Source: Pseudomonadota bacterium (lineage in GTDB: Bacteria > Pseudomonadota > Gammaproteobacteria > Burkholderiales > Burkholderiaceae_D). From it: DNA of 13,523 bases. Location: assembly GCA_023422955.1 (NCBI GenBank), contig JAFAGG010000057.1:1-13523 (forward strand). Direction: 5' to 3'. The notes beneath the pieces are model-generated. The model did no database searches. It was not told where the DNA came from and was given only the letters and a program-made list of their open reading frames with translations. Shown here in pieces: positions 1 to 6,204 of this stretch (position 1 is its first letter; each line of letters opens with the position of its first letter). The position numbers were made by a program, and so were the translations under genes.

Positions 1-1
1 G

Positions 2-331
2 GCCAAGACCACGGCCATGCTGACCAAGCTGTCGGAACAGAAGCTGCCCTTCATCTCGATTCTGACCGACCCGACCATGGGCGGCGTATCCGCATCCTTC
101 GCTTTCCTCGGCGATGTGGTGATGGCCGAACCGAAGGCGCTGATCGGTTTCGCCGGTCCCCGCGTGATCGAAAATACCGTGCGCGAAAAACTACCGGCCG
201 GTTTCCAGCGCGCCGAGTTCCTGCTGCAGAAAGGCGCCATCGACATGATCGTGGATCGCCGCAACATGCGCGAAGAACTGGCGCGCCTGCTGGCCCTGCT
301 GCAACGTCAGTCGGTGGAAGTGCTGGCCTGA
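2..331 (+). CDS. accD: Acetyl-CoA carboxylase carboxyltransferase subunit beta, C-terminal part (5' end outside the window)
   Basis: The reading frame is open from base 2 with no start, so only the last 109 or so residues are present. AccD pairs with AccA to form the carboxyltransferase that moves the carboxyl group from biotin (on AccB) to acetyl-CoA, giving malonyl-CoA for fatty acid synthesis in the cytoplasm. The visible part is typical of the crotonase-like carboxyltransferase fold: the DPTMGGVSASFAFLGDV stretch, then AEPKALIGFAGPRVIE and the REKLPAGFQRAEFLL segment, followed by a helical tail. The N-terminal zinc-binding domain lies upstream of the window. The gene stands immediately before FolC-family genes, a common betaproteobacterial arrangement (trp genes - accD - folC). 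It ends with TGA. No terminator separates it from the next gene, so co-transcription is likely. Confidence 0.95.
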   Translation, partial: AKTTAMLTKLSEQKLPFISILTDPTMGGVSASFAFLGDVVMAEPKALIGFAGPRVIENTVREKLPAGFQRAEFLLQKGAIDMIVDRRNMREELARLLALLQRQSVEVLA

Positions 332-366
332 TTTTTCTTTCCGGCCCGGTGCCGGTACAGGCAGTC

Positions 367-1620
367 ATGAAGCATTCTGCATTGCAGTCCGGGTTGGACT
401 ATGTATTCAGCTTTTTCGAGCGCGGCTATCGCCGCCAGACGGGCCGTTATGACCGCGAGGTCAGACGGCCCGACGTGTTTGCAGCCATCGCTGCCGACCA
501 TCACATTCTTCCTCTGCCAGCGCGCACCATCCTGATCACCGGCAGCAAGGGCAAGGGCACTTGCGCGCGCCTGGTGGCAGCCTATCTTCAGCAACAGGGG
601 AGAAAGGTCGGCCTGGTCGTCACCCCGGAAGAACGTCATCATCTGGATCGCATACGCATCGATGGCCGGCCGATCGCCGCGGCGGATTTTCTGCGGCTGC
701 TTGCTTCCTTTCAGCCGGCGCTGGACGCGACTGCCGATGCAAGCGCCGATGCAAGCGCCGATGCCTATTACCATCCGCCCACGGCTATCTTCCTTCTGAT
801 TGCGCTGAAATATTTTCGTGAACGCGAAGTCGATTACATCGTGATAGAAGGCGGTCGCGGTGCGCAGTTCGATGAAATAGGGCAGTTGCAGGCAGCGGTG
901 GGCATCGTTACCAGCGTATTGCCGGAGCATCTGAAAAAACTGGGGCCGACCTTGCGCGACGTCTGCCTGGGCAAGTTCAGCCTGGCCAGCCACTGCGAAG
1001 TGGTGGTGTGCTCGGCGCAAAGCCGGCAGCAGGCGCAGCTGATGGATATCCCTGTTGAAAGCGGCAAGCTTCGCGTGGCCGAGCTTCGCGATGTTATTTT
1101 TCATAATCGTCCCGCGTGGCTAGCGACGGCCGATGCGATGGCGCGCGAGGCCTTGCAAGTCTTGGGCATGCAGCCAGGCGCTTTCCCTCAGGATGAGAAT
1201 ATCTTTGCTTCCTGCCAGTTGATCACTGAACGCAATGCACCGATGCTGCAGCAGGAGCAAGTGGTGTTTCTGGATGGCGCGATTGCTGCGGATTGCCTGG
1301 ATTTCGCTTATATAGTCTCGGAGCAGTGCAGGCCGAATGCGATCGTATTCGGGATGAGCGCCGACAAGGATGCACAGGCCATCGCCGATGCATTTGCTGC
1401 TCAGGGTTATGAAAACCAGTTTTTCTTCAAGGCTGGCAGCGGCATCAATCATGTCGCGCCGCTGCCTTTTGTCACCCAGTGGGCGGGCAGTTTCGATACC
1501 AAAACCGGCCTGGATCAGGCATCACGCACTGCCTTGCTGGAACTGATCGCGGGACACAAGCGGGTGTATGTCGTGGGTGTGCAGATCTTCCTGCGCTCGG
1601 TGCGCAATGCACTGATATGA
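367..1620 (+). CDS. FolC-like Mur-ligase-family protein, divergent paralogue of the adjacent folC
   Basis: This 417-residue protein matches the FolC layout from end to end but with changed motifs. Residue numbers count from the ATG at 367. The P-loop is GSKGKGT (59-65), where folC has GTNGKGS. TPEERHHLDRIRI (86-98) stands for SPEFLHFGERIRI. EGGRGAQFD (161-169) stands for EVGLGGRLD. EHLKKLGPTLRDVCLGK (187-203) keeps the Lys aligned with the modified Lys of EKAGI, but the EKAGI motif itself is gone. FLDGAIAAD (301-309) replaces LDVAHNPHA, so the conserved His-Asn pair is lost. FGMSADKD (328-335) matches FGAMRDKD. The ATP-grasping part looks intact, whereas the substrate side and C-terminal ligase domain are altered. 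It may ligate glutamate or another amino acid to something other than dihydropteroate, or be regulatory; the substrate is unknown. A GTG at 349 would add six residues. Neither start has a strong ribosome site; I chose the ATG. It lies between accD and folC and is probably co-transcribed with them. Confidence 0.85.
   Translation: MKHSALQSGLDYVFSFFERGYRRQTGRYDREVRRPDVFAAIAADHHILPLPARTILITGSKGKGTCARLVAAYLQQQGRKVGLVVTPEERHHLDRIRIDGRPIAAADFLRLLASFQPALDATADASADASADAYYHPPTAIFLLIALKYFREREVDYIVIEGGRGAQFDEIGQLQAAVGIVTSVLPEHLKKLGPTLRDVCLGKFSLASHCEVVVCSAQSRQQAQLMDIPVESGKLRVAELRDVIFHNRPAWLATADAMAREALQVLGMQPGAFPQDENIFASCQLITERNAPMLQQEQVVFLDGAIAADCLDFAYIVSEQCRPNAIVFGMSADKDAQAIADAFAAQGYENQFFFKAGSGINHVAPLPFVTQWAGSFDTKTGLDQASRTALLELIAGHKRVYVVGVQIFLRSVRNALI
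733..765 (+). repeat. 12-bp in-frame tandem repeat encoding Ala-Asp-Ala-Ser
   Basis: The unit GCCGATGCAAGC occurs twice exactly (733-744, 745-756) and is followed by a partial third copy (757-765). Being a multiple of three, it adds ADAS ADAS ADA at residues 123-133 of the FolC-like protein, in a stretch that looks like a surface loop between the N-terminal strands and the next helix. Copy number could vary between strains without breaking the frame. Confidence 0.9.
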
Positions 1621-1672
1621 ACGCATCGCCGCATGAGAAATGCGTGCCGTATCAATTCGATAGGAAGCATAA

Positions 1673-2935
1673 ATGATGAAGTGGCAGGACATACGTAAGG
1701 CTTGGAGCGACAAGCCGATACAACTGGGACTGGAGCGCGTGCAGCGCGTGCGGGATTCCCTGGGGCTGGCGCAATCGCCGCCGGTTGTCATCACGGTGGG
1801 CGGCACCAATGGCAAAGGTTCGACCTGCGCAATGCTGGAATCCATGTTGCTCGCAGCCGGCTATCGGGTCGGTTGTTATACCTCGCCGGAATTTCTGCAT
1901 TTCGGCGAACGCATACGCATCAGCGGCGTGCCGGCATCGGATGAGCAACTGCAGTCAGGTTTCGAATTCGTGATCAGGGATGATGCGGCCCAGGCGCTGT
2001 CGGCGTTCGAGCTGGAAACACTGGCAGCGCTGAAGATTTTTGAAGACGCCAAACTGGATGCCTGGATACTCGAAGTGGGACTCGGCGGGCGACTGGATGC
2101 AGTCAATGTCATCGATGCCGATGTTGCGATCGTGACCAGCGTGGATCTCGATCACAAGGAATATTTGGGCGATACGCGCGAGGCGATAGGCATGGAGAAG
2201 GCAGGCATATTCCGCCCGGGCAAGGCGGCAATCTGCAGCGATCCGGTGCCGCCGCAATCGCTGGTGCGTCATGCCGAGGCAATCGGCGCAGACTTGTGGC
2301 TGTTCGGGCGCGACTTCAATTACCAGGGCGACAAGCAGCAATGGAGTTATGGCGGCCGCGAGCAAAGGCGCAATGCATTGGCTTACCCGGCGCTGCGCGG
2401 CGTCAATCAGCTGCTTAACGCCTCGGCCGCACTCGCCGCGCTGGAAGCCCTGAAGCTGCGGCTGCCGGTCGGCGCGCAGGAAGTGCGCACCGGCCTGGCG
2501 ACCGTGGCCTTGCCCGGACGTTTCCAGGTCTTGCCGGGCCGACCTTCCGTCATCCTGGATGTGGCGCACAACCCGCATGCCGCTGCGGCACTGGCGCAGA
2601 ACCTGGATAACATGGGTTTTTATCGCTATACCTATGCCGTGTTCGGCGCGATGCGCGACAAAGATATCGCCGGCATGCTCGCGCACCTGAAAGGGCGCAT
2701 CGATCACTGGTGCCTTACCGATCTGCCCTTGCCGCGCGCGGCAAAGGTGGCCGAGCTGGCTGCAGCACTTGAGGCCGCAGGAATTACGCCGAGCGAAGAT
2801 GGACAGCGCAGCATTGCGACCTTCGATTCGCCGGTTGCCGCTTATGCAAATGCGCTGAGCCGCGCCGAGGAGAGTGATAGAATTGCGGTTTTCGGATCCT
2901 TCGTGACAGTCGCTAGCGTCATGCAAGCCCGATAG
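1673..2935 (+). CDS. folC: Bifunctional dihydrofolate synthase / folylpolyglutamate synthase
   Basis: FolC adds glutamate to dihydropteroate to make dihydrofolate and then extends the gamma-glutamyl tail of folates, using ATP, in the cytoplasm. The 420-residue length is normal. Family motifs are all present: ATP-binding P-loop GGTNGKGST (43-51), SPEFLHFGERIRI (71-83), EVGLGGRLDAVN (134-145), the SVDLDHKEYLG metal-site segment (156-166), EKAGI with Lys176 (the lysine that is carbamylated in related Mur ligases), LDVAHNPHA (295-303) and FGAMRDKD (324-331). The ATG at 1673 is chosen because AGGAAG (1662-1667) sits five bases before it; a second ATG follows directly at 1676. It lies 52 bp after the divergent FolC-like gene and 35 bp before the SPOR gene, so it is likely part of the accD-to-cvpA transcript. 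It is the intact canonical copy and presumably carries the essential folate activity. Confidence 0.97.
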   Translation: MMKWQDIRKAWSDKPIQLGLERVQRVRDSLGLAQSPPVVITVGGTNGKGSTCAMLESMLLAAGYRVGCYTSPEFLHFGERIRISGVPASDEQLQSGFEFVIRDDAAQALSAFELETLAALKIFEDAKLDAWILEVGLGGRLDAVNVIDADVAIVTSVDLDHKEYLGDTREAIGMEKAGIFRPGKAAICSDPVPPQSLVRHAEAIGADLWLFGRDFNYQGDKQQWSYGGREQRRNALAYPALRGVNQLLNASAALAALEALKLRLPVGAQEVRTGLATVALPGRFQVLPGRPSVILDVAHNPHAAAALAQNLDNMGFYRYTYAVFGAMRDKDIAGMLAHLKGRIDHWCLTDLPLPRAAKVAELAAALEAAGITPSEDGQRSIATFDSPVAAYANALSRAEESDRIAVFGSFVTVASVMQAR

Positions 2936-2970
2936 TCTGCACATTCACTGACAAGCTGATAATTCACCAG

Positions 2971-3852
2971 ATGGGTTTCTCTTTATTCGGCAAGAATAAG
3001 CAATCTGCATCGGATACCAATACCGATACCGATGGATTGGAAGGAAAGGCAGCGCCACGCAGGCGCAAGAAAAATGCCGAACAGCCTGTCGATCCGGTAT
3101 TGCCTGAAAAGAAACGCGCTCGCCGGCGCCTGGTCGGAGCGGCTGCCATGGTACTGGCAGCCATTATCGGATTGCCCATGTTGCTGGAATCCGAGCCGCA
3201 ATCCCTGGCGGACGATTTCCAGATTCATATCCCTTCGATAGACAAGGCGCCGGTCGATACCAGGGTGGCCTCGCTCGCGGACGAAACTCAGGCCGCTCCG
3301 CTCGTGCCAGTCTCCGTTGAGACTAAGCCGCAAGAACCGGCCGCCAAGCCAGCTGCACCTGCTCCCGCTCCCGCTTCTGCACCAAAGCCCGCGCCCGGAG
3401 ATAAAGCCGAGAAGCCCAAGGCTGACAAGTCGCCATCCGTATCCGCGCCGGCAGCGCCTGCTGCAAAGCCCGAGACGCCCAGGAACACGCCATCCGCCTC
3501 CAGCACCGAAAGCGAACGTGCCGCGCAGGTGCGCGCACTCCTGGAAGGCAAGAATACGCCGGTTGCCAGTACCGCCAAGTCATCCGCGGATAACAAAACA
3601 GATGCCAAAACGGATGCCAAGCAGGGCAAGTTTGCGCTGCAGGTTGCCGCCCTGGGGTCGGTCGAGAAAGCCAAGGAATTGCAGGGCCGGTTGAGCAAGG
3701 CAGGTATCAACTCTTACACCGAGAAGGTGAAAGTGTCTGGCAGCGAGCAGATCCGCGTGCGGGTCGGACCGTTTGCCAGCCGCGAAGAAGCGGACAGGAT
3801 GCGGGGCAAGCTGTCCGACTTGGGGTTGAACGGCATGGTGATGCCTCTCTGA
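2971..3852 (+). CDS. SPOR-domain inner-membrane protein (DedD-like)
   Basis: This 293-residue protein has a short charged cytoplasmic N-terminus (1-53, rich in Lys/Arg near 29-54), a single membrane segment at about 54-73 (VGAAAMVLAAIIGLPMLL), and a long Ala/Pro/Lys-rich low-complexity linker (about 105-215). A C-terminal SPOR domain follows (about 219-293: FALQVAALGS at 221-230, then RVRVGPFASREEADRMRGKL). SPOR domains bind septal peptidoglycan lacking stem peptides, and DedD-type proteins act at the division site with the SPOR domain in the periplasm. That role is inferred from the family. In betaproteobacteria a gene of this type commonly sits between folC and cvpA, as here. The start ATG has no clear ribosome site, but the N-terminus MGFSLFGK is typical of these proteins. 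The next gene follows after 15 bp. Confidence 0.9.
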   Translation: MGFSLFGKNKQSASDTNTDTDGLEGKAAPRRRKKNAEQPVDPVLPEKKRARRRLVGAAAMVLAAIIGLPMLLESEPQSLADDFQIHIPSIDKAPVDTRVASLADETQAAPLVPVSVETKPQEPAAKPAAPAPAPASAPKPAPGDKAEKPKADKSPSVSAPAAPAAKPETPRNTPSASSTESERAAQVRALLEGKNTPVASTAKSSADNKTDAKTDAKQGKFALQVAALGSVEKAKELQGRLSKAGINSYTEKVKVSGSEQIRVRVGPFASREEADRMRGKLSDLGLNGMVMPL

Positions 3853-3867
3853 GCCAGGTGAAGCCAC

Positions 3868-4356
3868 GTGACCGCTTTCGATTACCTGGTGATACTGATA
3901 CTGCTGTGTTCCATCGTCATCAGTACTTTCCGTGGTCTGGTGAGAGAGGTGTTGTCACTGGTGAGCTGGGTAGTCGCCTTCATGGCGGCGAACGCTTACG
4001 GCGAATCACTGTCGATATTGTTGCCGGACGTCATACCCGGCGGACTGACGCGACTGATCGTGGCTTTTCTGGCATTGTTTATCGGTGCGCGCATCCTGAT
4101 GTCCCTGGTGACCATGGCGGTGGACGCGGGTATACGCTCAGTCGGGCTGACGGTCATGGATCGTGGCCTGGGCGGCTTGTTCGGCCTGGCGCGCGGTGTG
4201 GTGATCGTGATGACGGTCGTCATGCTGTGCGGCCTGACCGCCATCCCTCGTCAGCCGGTATGGACCGAGGCTTTGCTGAGTCCGCTGGCAGTGACGACGG
4301 CCCATACCATCCTGCCTTATTTGCCGGGCGAGTTGGCGCAACGCATTCAGTTTTGA
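3868..4356 (+). CDS. cvpA: CvpA family integral membrane protein
   Basis: This 162-residue protein begins with GTG. A good ribosome site, AGGTGAAG (3856-3863), supports that start, and the N-terminus TAFDYLVILILL is typical of CvpA. Four hydrophobic segments are visible (roughly residues 5-20, 25-42, 63-85 and 104-125), with the conserved FRGLVREVLSLVSW stretch (about 21-34) and a glycine-rich DRGLGGLFGLARG loop (about 98-110). CvpA was first found in E. coli as needed for colicin V production and lies upstream of purF there. Its core role in the inner membrane is poorly defined and has been linked to envelope stress tolerance. Here too it directly precedes purF, with a 59-bp gap that contains a separate promoter. 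It starts 15 bp after the SPOR gene and is surely co-transcribed with it. Confidence 0.93.
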   Translation: MTAFDYLVILILLCSIVISTFRGLVREVLSLVSWVVAFMAANAYGESLSILLPDVIPGGLTRLIVAFLALFIGARILMSLVTMAVDAGIRSVGLTVMDRGLGGLFGLARGVVIVMTVVMLCGLTAIPRQPVWTEALLSPLAVTTAHTILPYLPGELAQRIQF

Positions 4357-4365
4357 TGCACAAAT

Positions 4366-4394
4366 TTGAACACGGTTTGAATCGCAGTTTTAAT
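4366..4394 (+). promoter_or_regulatory. Predicted sigma70-type promoter for purF
   Basis: TTGAAC (4366-4371) and TTTAAT (4389-4394) are separated by exactly 17 bp. The second hexamer matches TATAAT at five of six positions and the first matches TTGACA at four of six. Transcription would begin near 4401, just upstream of the ribosome site AGGAG (4405-4409), giving a very short leader. This would let purF be expressed apart from the genes before it. I could not recognise a PurR-type operator in the gap. Confidence 0.5.
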
Positions 4395-4415
4395 CATTTG
4401 ATTTAGGAGTCCACC

Positions 4416-5936
4416 ATGTGTGGCATTGTCGGCGCAGTCTCCCATTCTCCCGTCAACCAACTCATTTACGATGCGCTCCTGCTGCTGCAGCATCGCGGCC
4501 AGGACGCAGCGGGTATCGCCACCATCAACGGCAATACCTTTTCCATGCACAAGGCCAACGGATTGGTGCGCGACGTTTTCCGCACCCGTAACATGCGCTC
4601 GCTGCCCGGCAATTCCGGTATCGGCCAGGTACGTTATCCGACTGCGGGTTCCGCTGCTAGCGCGGAAGAGGCGCAGCCTTTCTACGTGAATGCGCCTTTC
4701 GGCATCACGCTCGCGCACAACGGCAACCTGACCAACTCGGAGCAGCTCAAGGTCGAGATGTTCAAGAACGACCGCCGCCATATCAATACCAACTCCGACA
4801 CCGAAGTCTTGCTAAATGTATTGGCCCATGAAATACAGGAAGCCAGCACCGGTTACACGCTTGATCCTGCTGCCGTGTTCAGGGCGGTGACGGTGCTGCA
4901 CAAGCGAGTGCGCGGCGCTTACGCAGTCGTGTCACAGATCGCAGGTTATGGCTTGCTGGCCTTCCGCGATCCTTACGGCATCCGTCCGCTGTGCATAGGC
5001 GTCAAGGAATCCGAGCAAGGGTCGGAATACCTGATCGCCAGCGAATCGGTAGCGCTGGACGGACTGGGTTTCCGCTTCCTACGCGACGTGATGCCGGGCG
5101 AATGCATCTTCATCGACATGGATGGCAAGCTGCATAACCAGCTGTGCGCAGACGATGCCGTGCTCAATCCCTGCGCCTTCGAGTTCGTTTACCTGGCTCG
5201 TCCCGACTCGGTCATTGATGGCGCTTCCGTGTATGCCACGCGCCTGAAAATGGGCGAATACCTGGCGGAGAAAGTGCGCCGCGAAATGTCGCTGGGCGAT
5301 ATCGACGTGGTGATGCCGATTCCCGATTCATCCCGTCCGGCAGCCATGGAACTGGCATTGAAGCTGAACCTGAGCTACCGCGAAGGCTTCATCAAGAACC
5401 GCTACATCGGCCGCACCTTCATTATGCCGGGACAGTCGGTGCGTCGCAAATCGGTGCGCCAGAAACTCAATGCCATCGGCGCCGAGTTCAAGGGCAAGAG
5501 CGTCTTGCTGGTCGATGATTCCATCGTGCGCGGCACCACCAGCCAGGAGATCGTGCAGATGGCGCGCGAGTCGGGCGCCAAGCGTGTGATCTTCGCGTCG
5601 GCAGCGCCGCCGGTACGTTATCCCAACGTGTACGGCATCGATATGCCGACCCGTAATGAGCTGATCGCGCATGGTCGCGATGATGAAGAAATCCGCCGCG
5701 AGATCACGGCCGATCGCCTGATCTATCAGGATCTGGATGCACTGACGCGCTCCATCTCCGAGGTCAATCCTTCCTTGCAGGATTTTGAGTTGTCTCCCTT
5801 TGATGGCCGTTATGTCACCGGCGACATTTCACGCGATTACCTGGATCGTCTTGAGCTGGCGCGTAACAAGCCCAAGGTGGACACGGAAGAGACAGTCCGC
5901 TCGCAACTGAATCTGAATCTCGCGACCACGGACTGA
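4416..5936 (+). CDS. purF: Amidophosphoribosyltransferase (glutamine PRPP amidotransferase)
   Basis: PurF catalyses the first committed step of purine synthesis: PRPP + glutamine -> 5-phosphoribosylamine + glutamate + PPi. The 506-residue protein starts MCGIVGAVSH, so Cys2 becomes the N-terminal nucleophile once Met is removed. There is no propeptide, which puts it with the E. coli-type enzyme rather than the Fe-S Bacillus type. The glutaminase domain shows QHRGQD (25-30), VRYPTAGS (72-79) and AHNGNLTN (100-107). The phosphoribosyltransferase domain carries the PRPP motif VLLVDDSIVRGTT (363-375) with Asp367-Asp368, preceded by the flexible region IGRTFIMPGQSVRRKSVRQKLN. Ribosome site AGGAG (4405-4409) precedes the ATG by six bases. 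It is separated from cvpA by 59 bp with its own likely promoter and is followed by a strong hairpin at 5955-5982. Confidence 0.98.
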   Translation: MCGIVGAVSHSPVNQLIYDALLLLQHRGQDAAGIATINGNTFSMHKANGLVRDVFRTRNMRSLPGNSGIGQVRYPTAGSAASAEEAQPFYVNAPFGITLAHNGNLTNSEQLKVEMFKNDRRHINTNSDTEVLLNVLAHEIQEASTGYTLDPAAVFRAVTVLHKRVRGAYAVVSQIAGYGLLAFRDPYGIRPLCIGVKESEQGSEYLIASESVALDGLGFRFLRDVMPGECIFIDMDGKLHNQLCADDAVLNPCAFEFVYLARPDSVIDGASVYATRLKMGEYLAEKVRREMSLGDIDVVMPIPDSSRPAAMELALKLNLSYREGFIKNRYIGRTFIMPGQSVRRKSVRQKLNAIGAEFKGKSVLLVDDSIVRGTTSQEIVQMARESGAKRVIFASAAPPVRYPNVYGIDMPTRNELIAHGRDDEEIRREITADRLIYQDLDALTRSISEVNPSLQDFELSPFDGRYVTGDISRDYLDRLELARNKPKVDTEETVRSQLNLNLATTD

Positions 5937-5954
5937 GCAGCCTCGGCTGGCAGC

Positions 5955-5990
5955 CTTGGGGCGGCATGCCGGCCGCCCCAAGATGTTATT
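5955..5990 (+). terminator. Probable terminator after purF
   Basis: An 11-bp perfect stem, CTTGGGGCGGC (5955-5965) with GCCGCCCCAAG (5972-5982), encloses a 6-nt loop. It begins 19 bases after the purF stop. The tail is T-rich but interrupted (TGTTATTTT), so this is a good though not ideal intrinsic terminator. Confidence 0.65.
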
Positions 5991-6010
5991 TTGGATTTGC
6001 AGGAATTTGC

Positions 6011-6040
6011 TTTACGCTTGCACAGCACCGATTTGATATT
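6011..6040 (+). promoter_or_regulatory. Possible promoter in the purF / PLP-enzyme gap
   Basis: TTTACG (6011-6016) and GATATT (6035-6040) are 18 bp apart, each matching the sigma70 consensus at four of six positions. Transcription would start near 6047, at the base of the GGGCG/CGCCC hairpin, and could run to the strong terminator at 6097-6128. The match is modest, and its interest comes from lying between two terminators. Confidence 0.3.
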
Positions 6041-6128
6041 GCCTGCGGGCGCGGGAATCGCCCCGGCAAGTGCAGCTAAAAGGGAAGCCTGGCATGAACC
6101 CGTTTAGCCGGCGCTGAACGGGTTTTTT
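6039..6128 (+). ncRNA. Candidate small RNA or regulatory leader between two terminators
   Basis: No ORF of note occupies this stretch, but it is highly structured. TTGCC (6039-6043) pairs with GGCAA (6065-6069), and inside it GGGCG (6047-6051) pairs with CGCCC (6059-6063). A single-stranded A/G-rich stretch follows (CTAAAAGGGAAG, 6076-6087), then a strong intrinsic terminator (6097-6128). The element could be an independent RNA of about 80 nt, or an attenuating leader for the PLP-enzyme gene. The AAAAGGGAA run recalls the core of cobalamin riboswitches, but I do not see an intact GCTGCCCCCGCAAC segment, so I do not call one. Confidence 0.3.
6097..6128 (+). terminator. Strong intrinsic terminator upstream of the PLP-enzyme gene
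   Basis: AACCCGTTTAGC (6097-6108) pairs with GCTGAACGGGTT (6113-6124) as a 12-bp stem with one G-T wobble and a CGGC tetraloop. It runs into six T residues (6123-6128). This is a textbook rho-independent terminator. It is the second hairpin after purF and lies just upstream of the next gene, so it either ends a short RNA of its own or attenuates transcription into that gene. Confidence 0.8.
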
Positions 6129-6129
6129 A

Positions 6130-6159
6130 TTGACGACAGTCCGGACGGGCTGATACATG
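6130..6159 (+). promoter_or_regulatory. Possible promoter for the PLP-enzyme gene
   Basis: TTGACG (6130-6135, five of six) begins right after the terminator T-run. TACATG (6154-6159, three of six) lies 18 bp downstream. Transcription would start near 6167. If real, it rules out the ATG at 6157 and supports translation from 6205. Confidence 0.3.
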
Positions 6160-6204
6160 CACTACCGGATGGTTTCGGAAGTGCCTCCACGATACAGGTT
6201 CAGC

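Noticed and set aside
307..1104. Long open frame on the minus strand opposite the FolC-like gene
   Set aside because: The plus-strand protein has clear FolC-family motifs over its whole length. The antisense frame gives a His/Arg/Gln-rich protein with no recognisable domain, as expected of a shadow frame in GC-rich DNA.
1955..2944. 329-codon minus-strand frame opposite folC
   Set aside because: It mirrors a well-conserved folC and has no recognisable motifs; the same applies to the long antisense frames opposite the PLP enzyme (6217-7314), ilvB (10918-11817) and ilvC (12406-13425).
3858..4406. 182-codon frame overlapping cvpA in another frame
   Set aside because: The cvpA frame has typical membrane segments and a proper ribosome site. 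The alternative is Arg/Gly/His-rich with no domain.
6047..6124. Cobalamin riboswitch
   Set aside because: Only the AAAAGGGAAG-like core and a following CCGGCGCTG recall the class. The invariant GCTGCCCCCGCAAC segment is missing and the sequence there forms a terminator instead. Kept only as an unnamed structured element.
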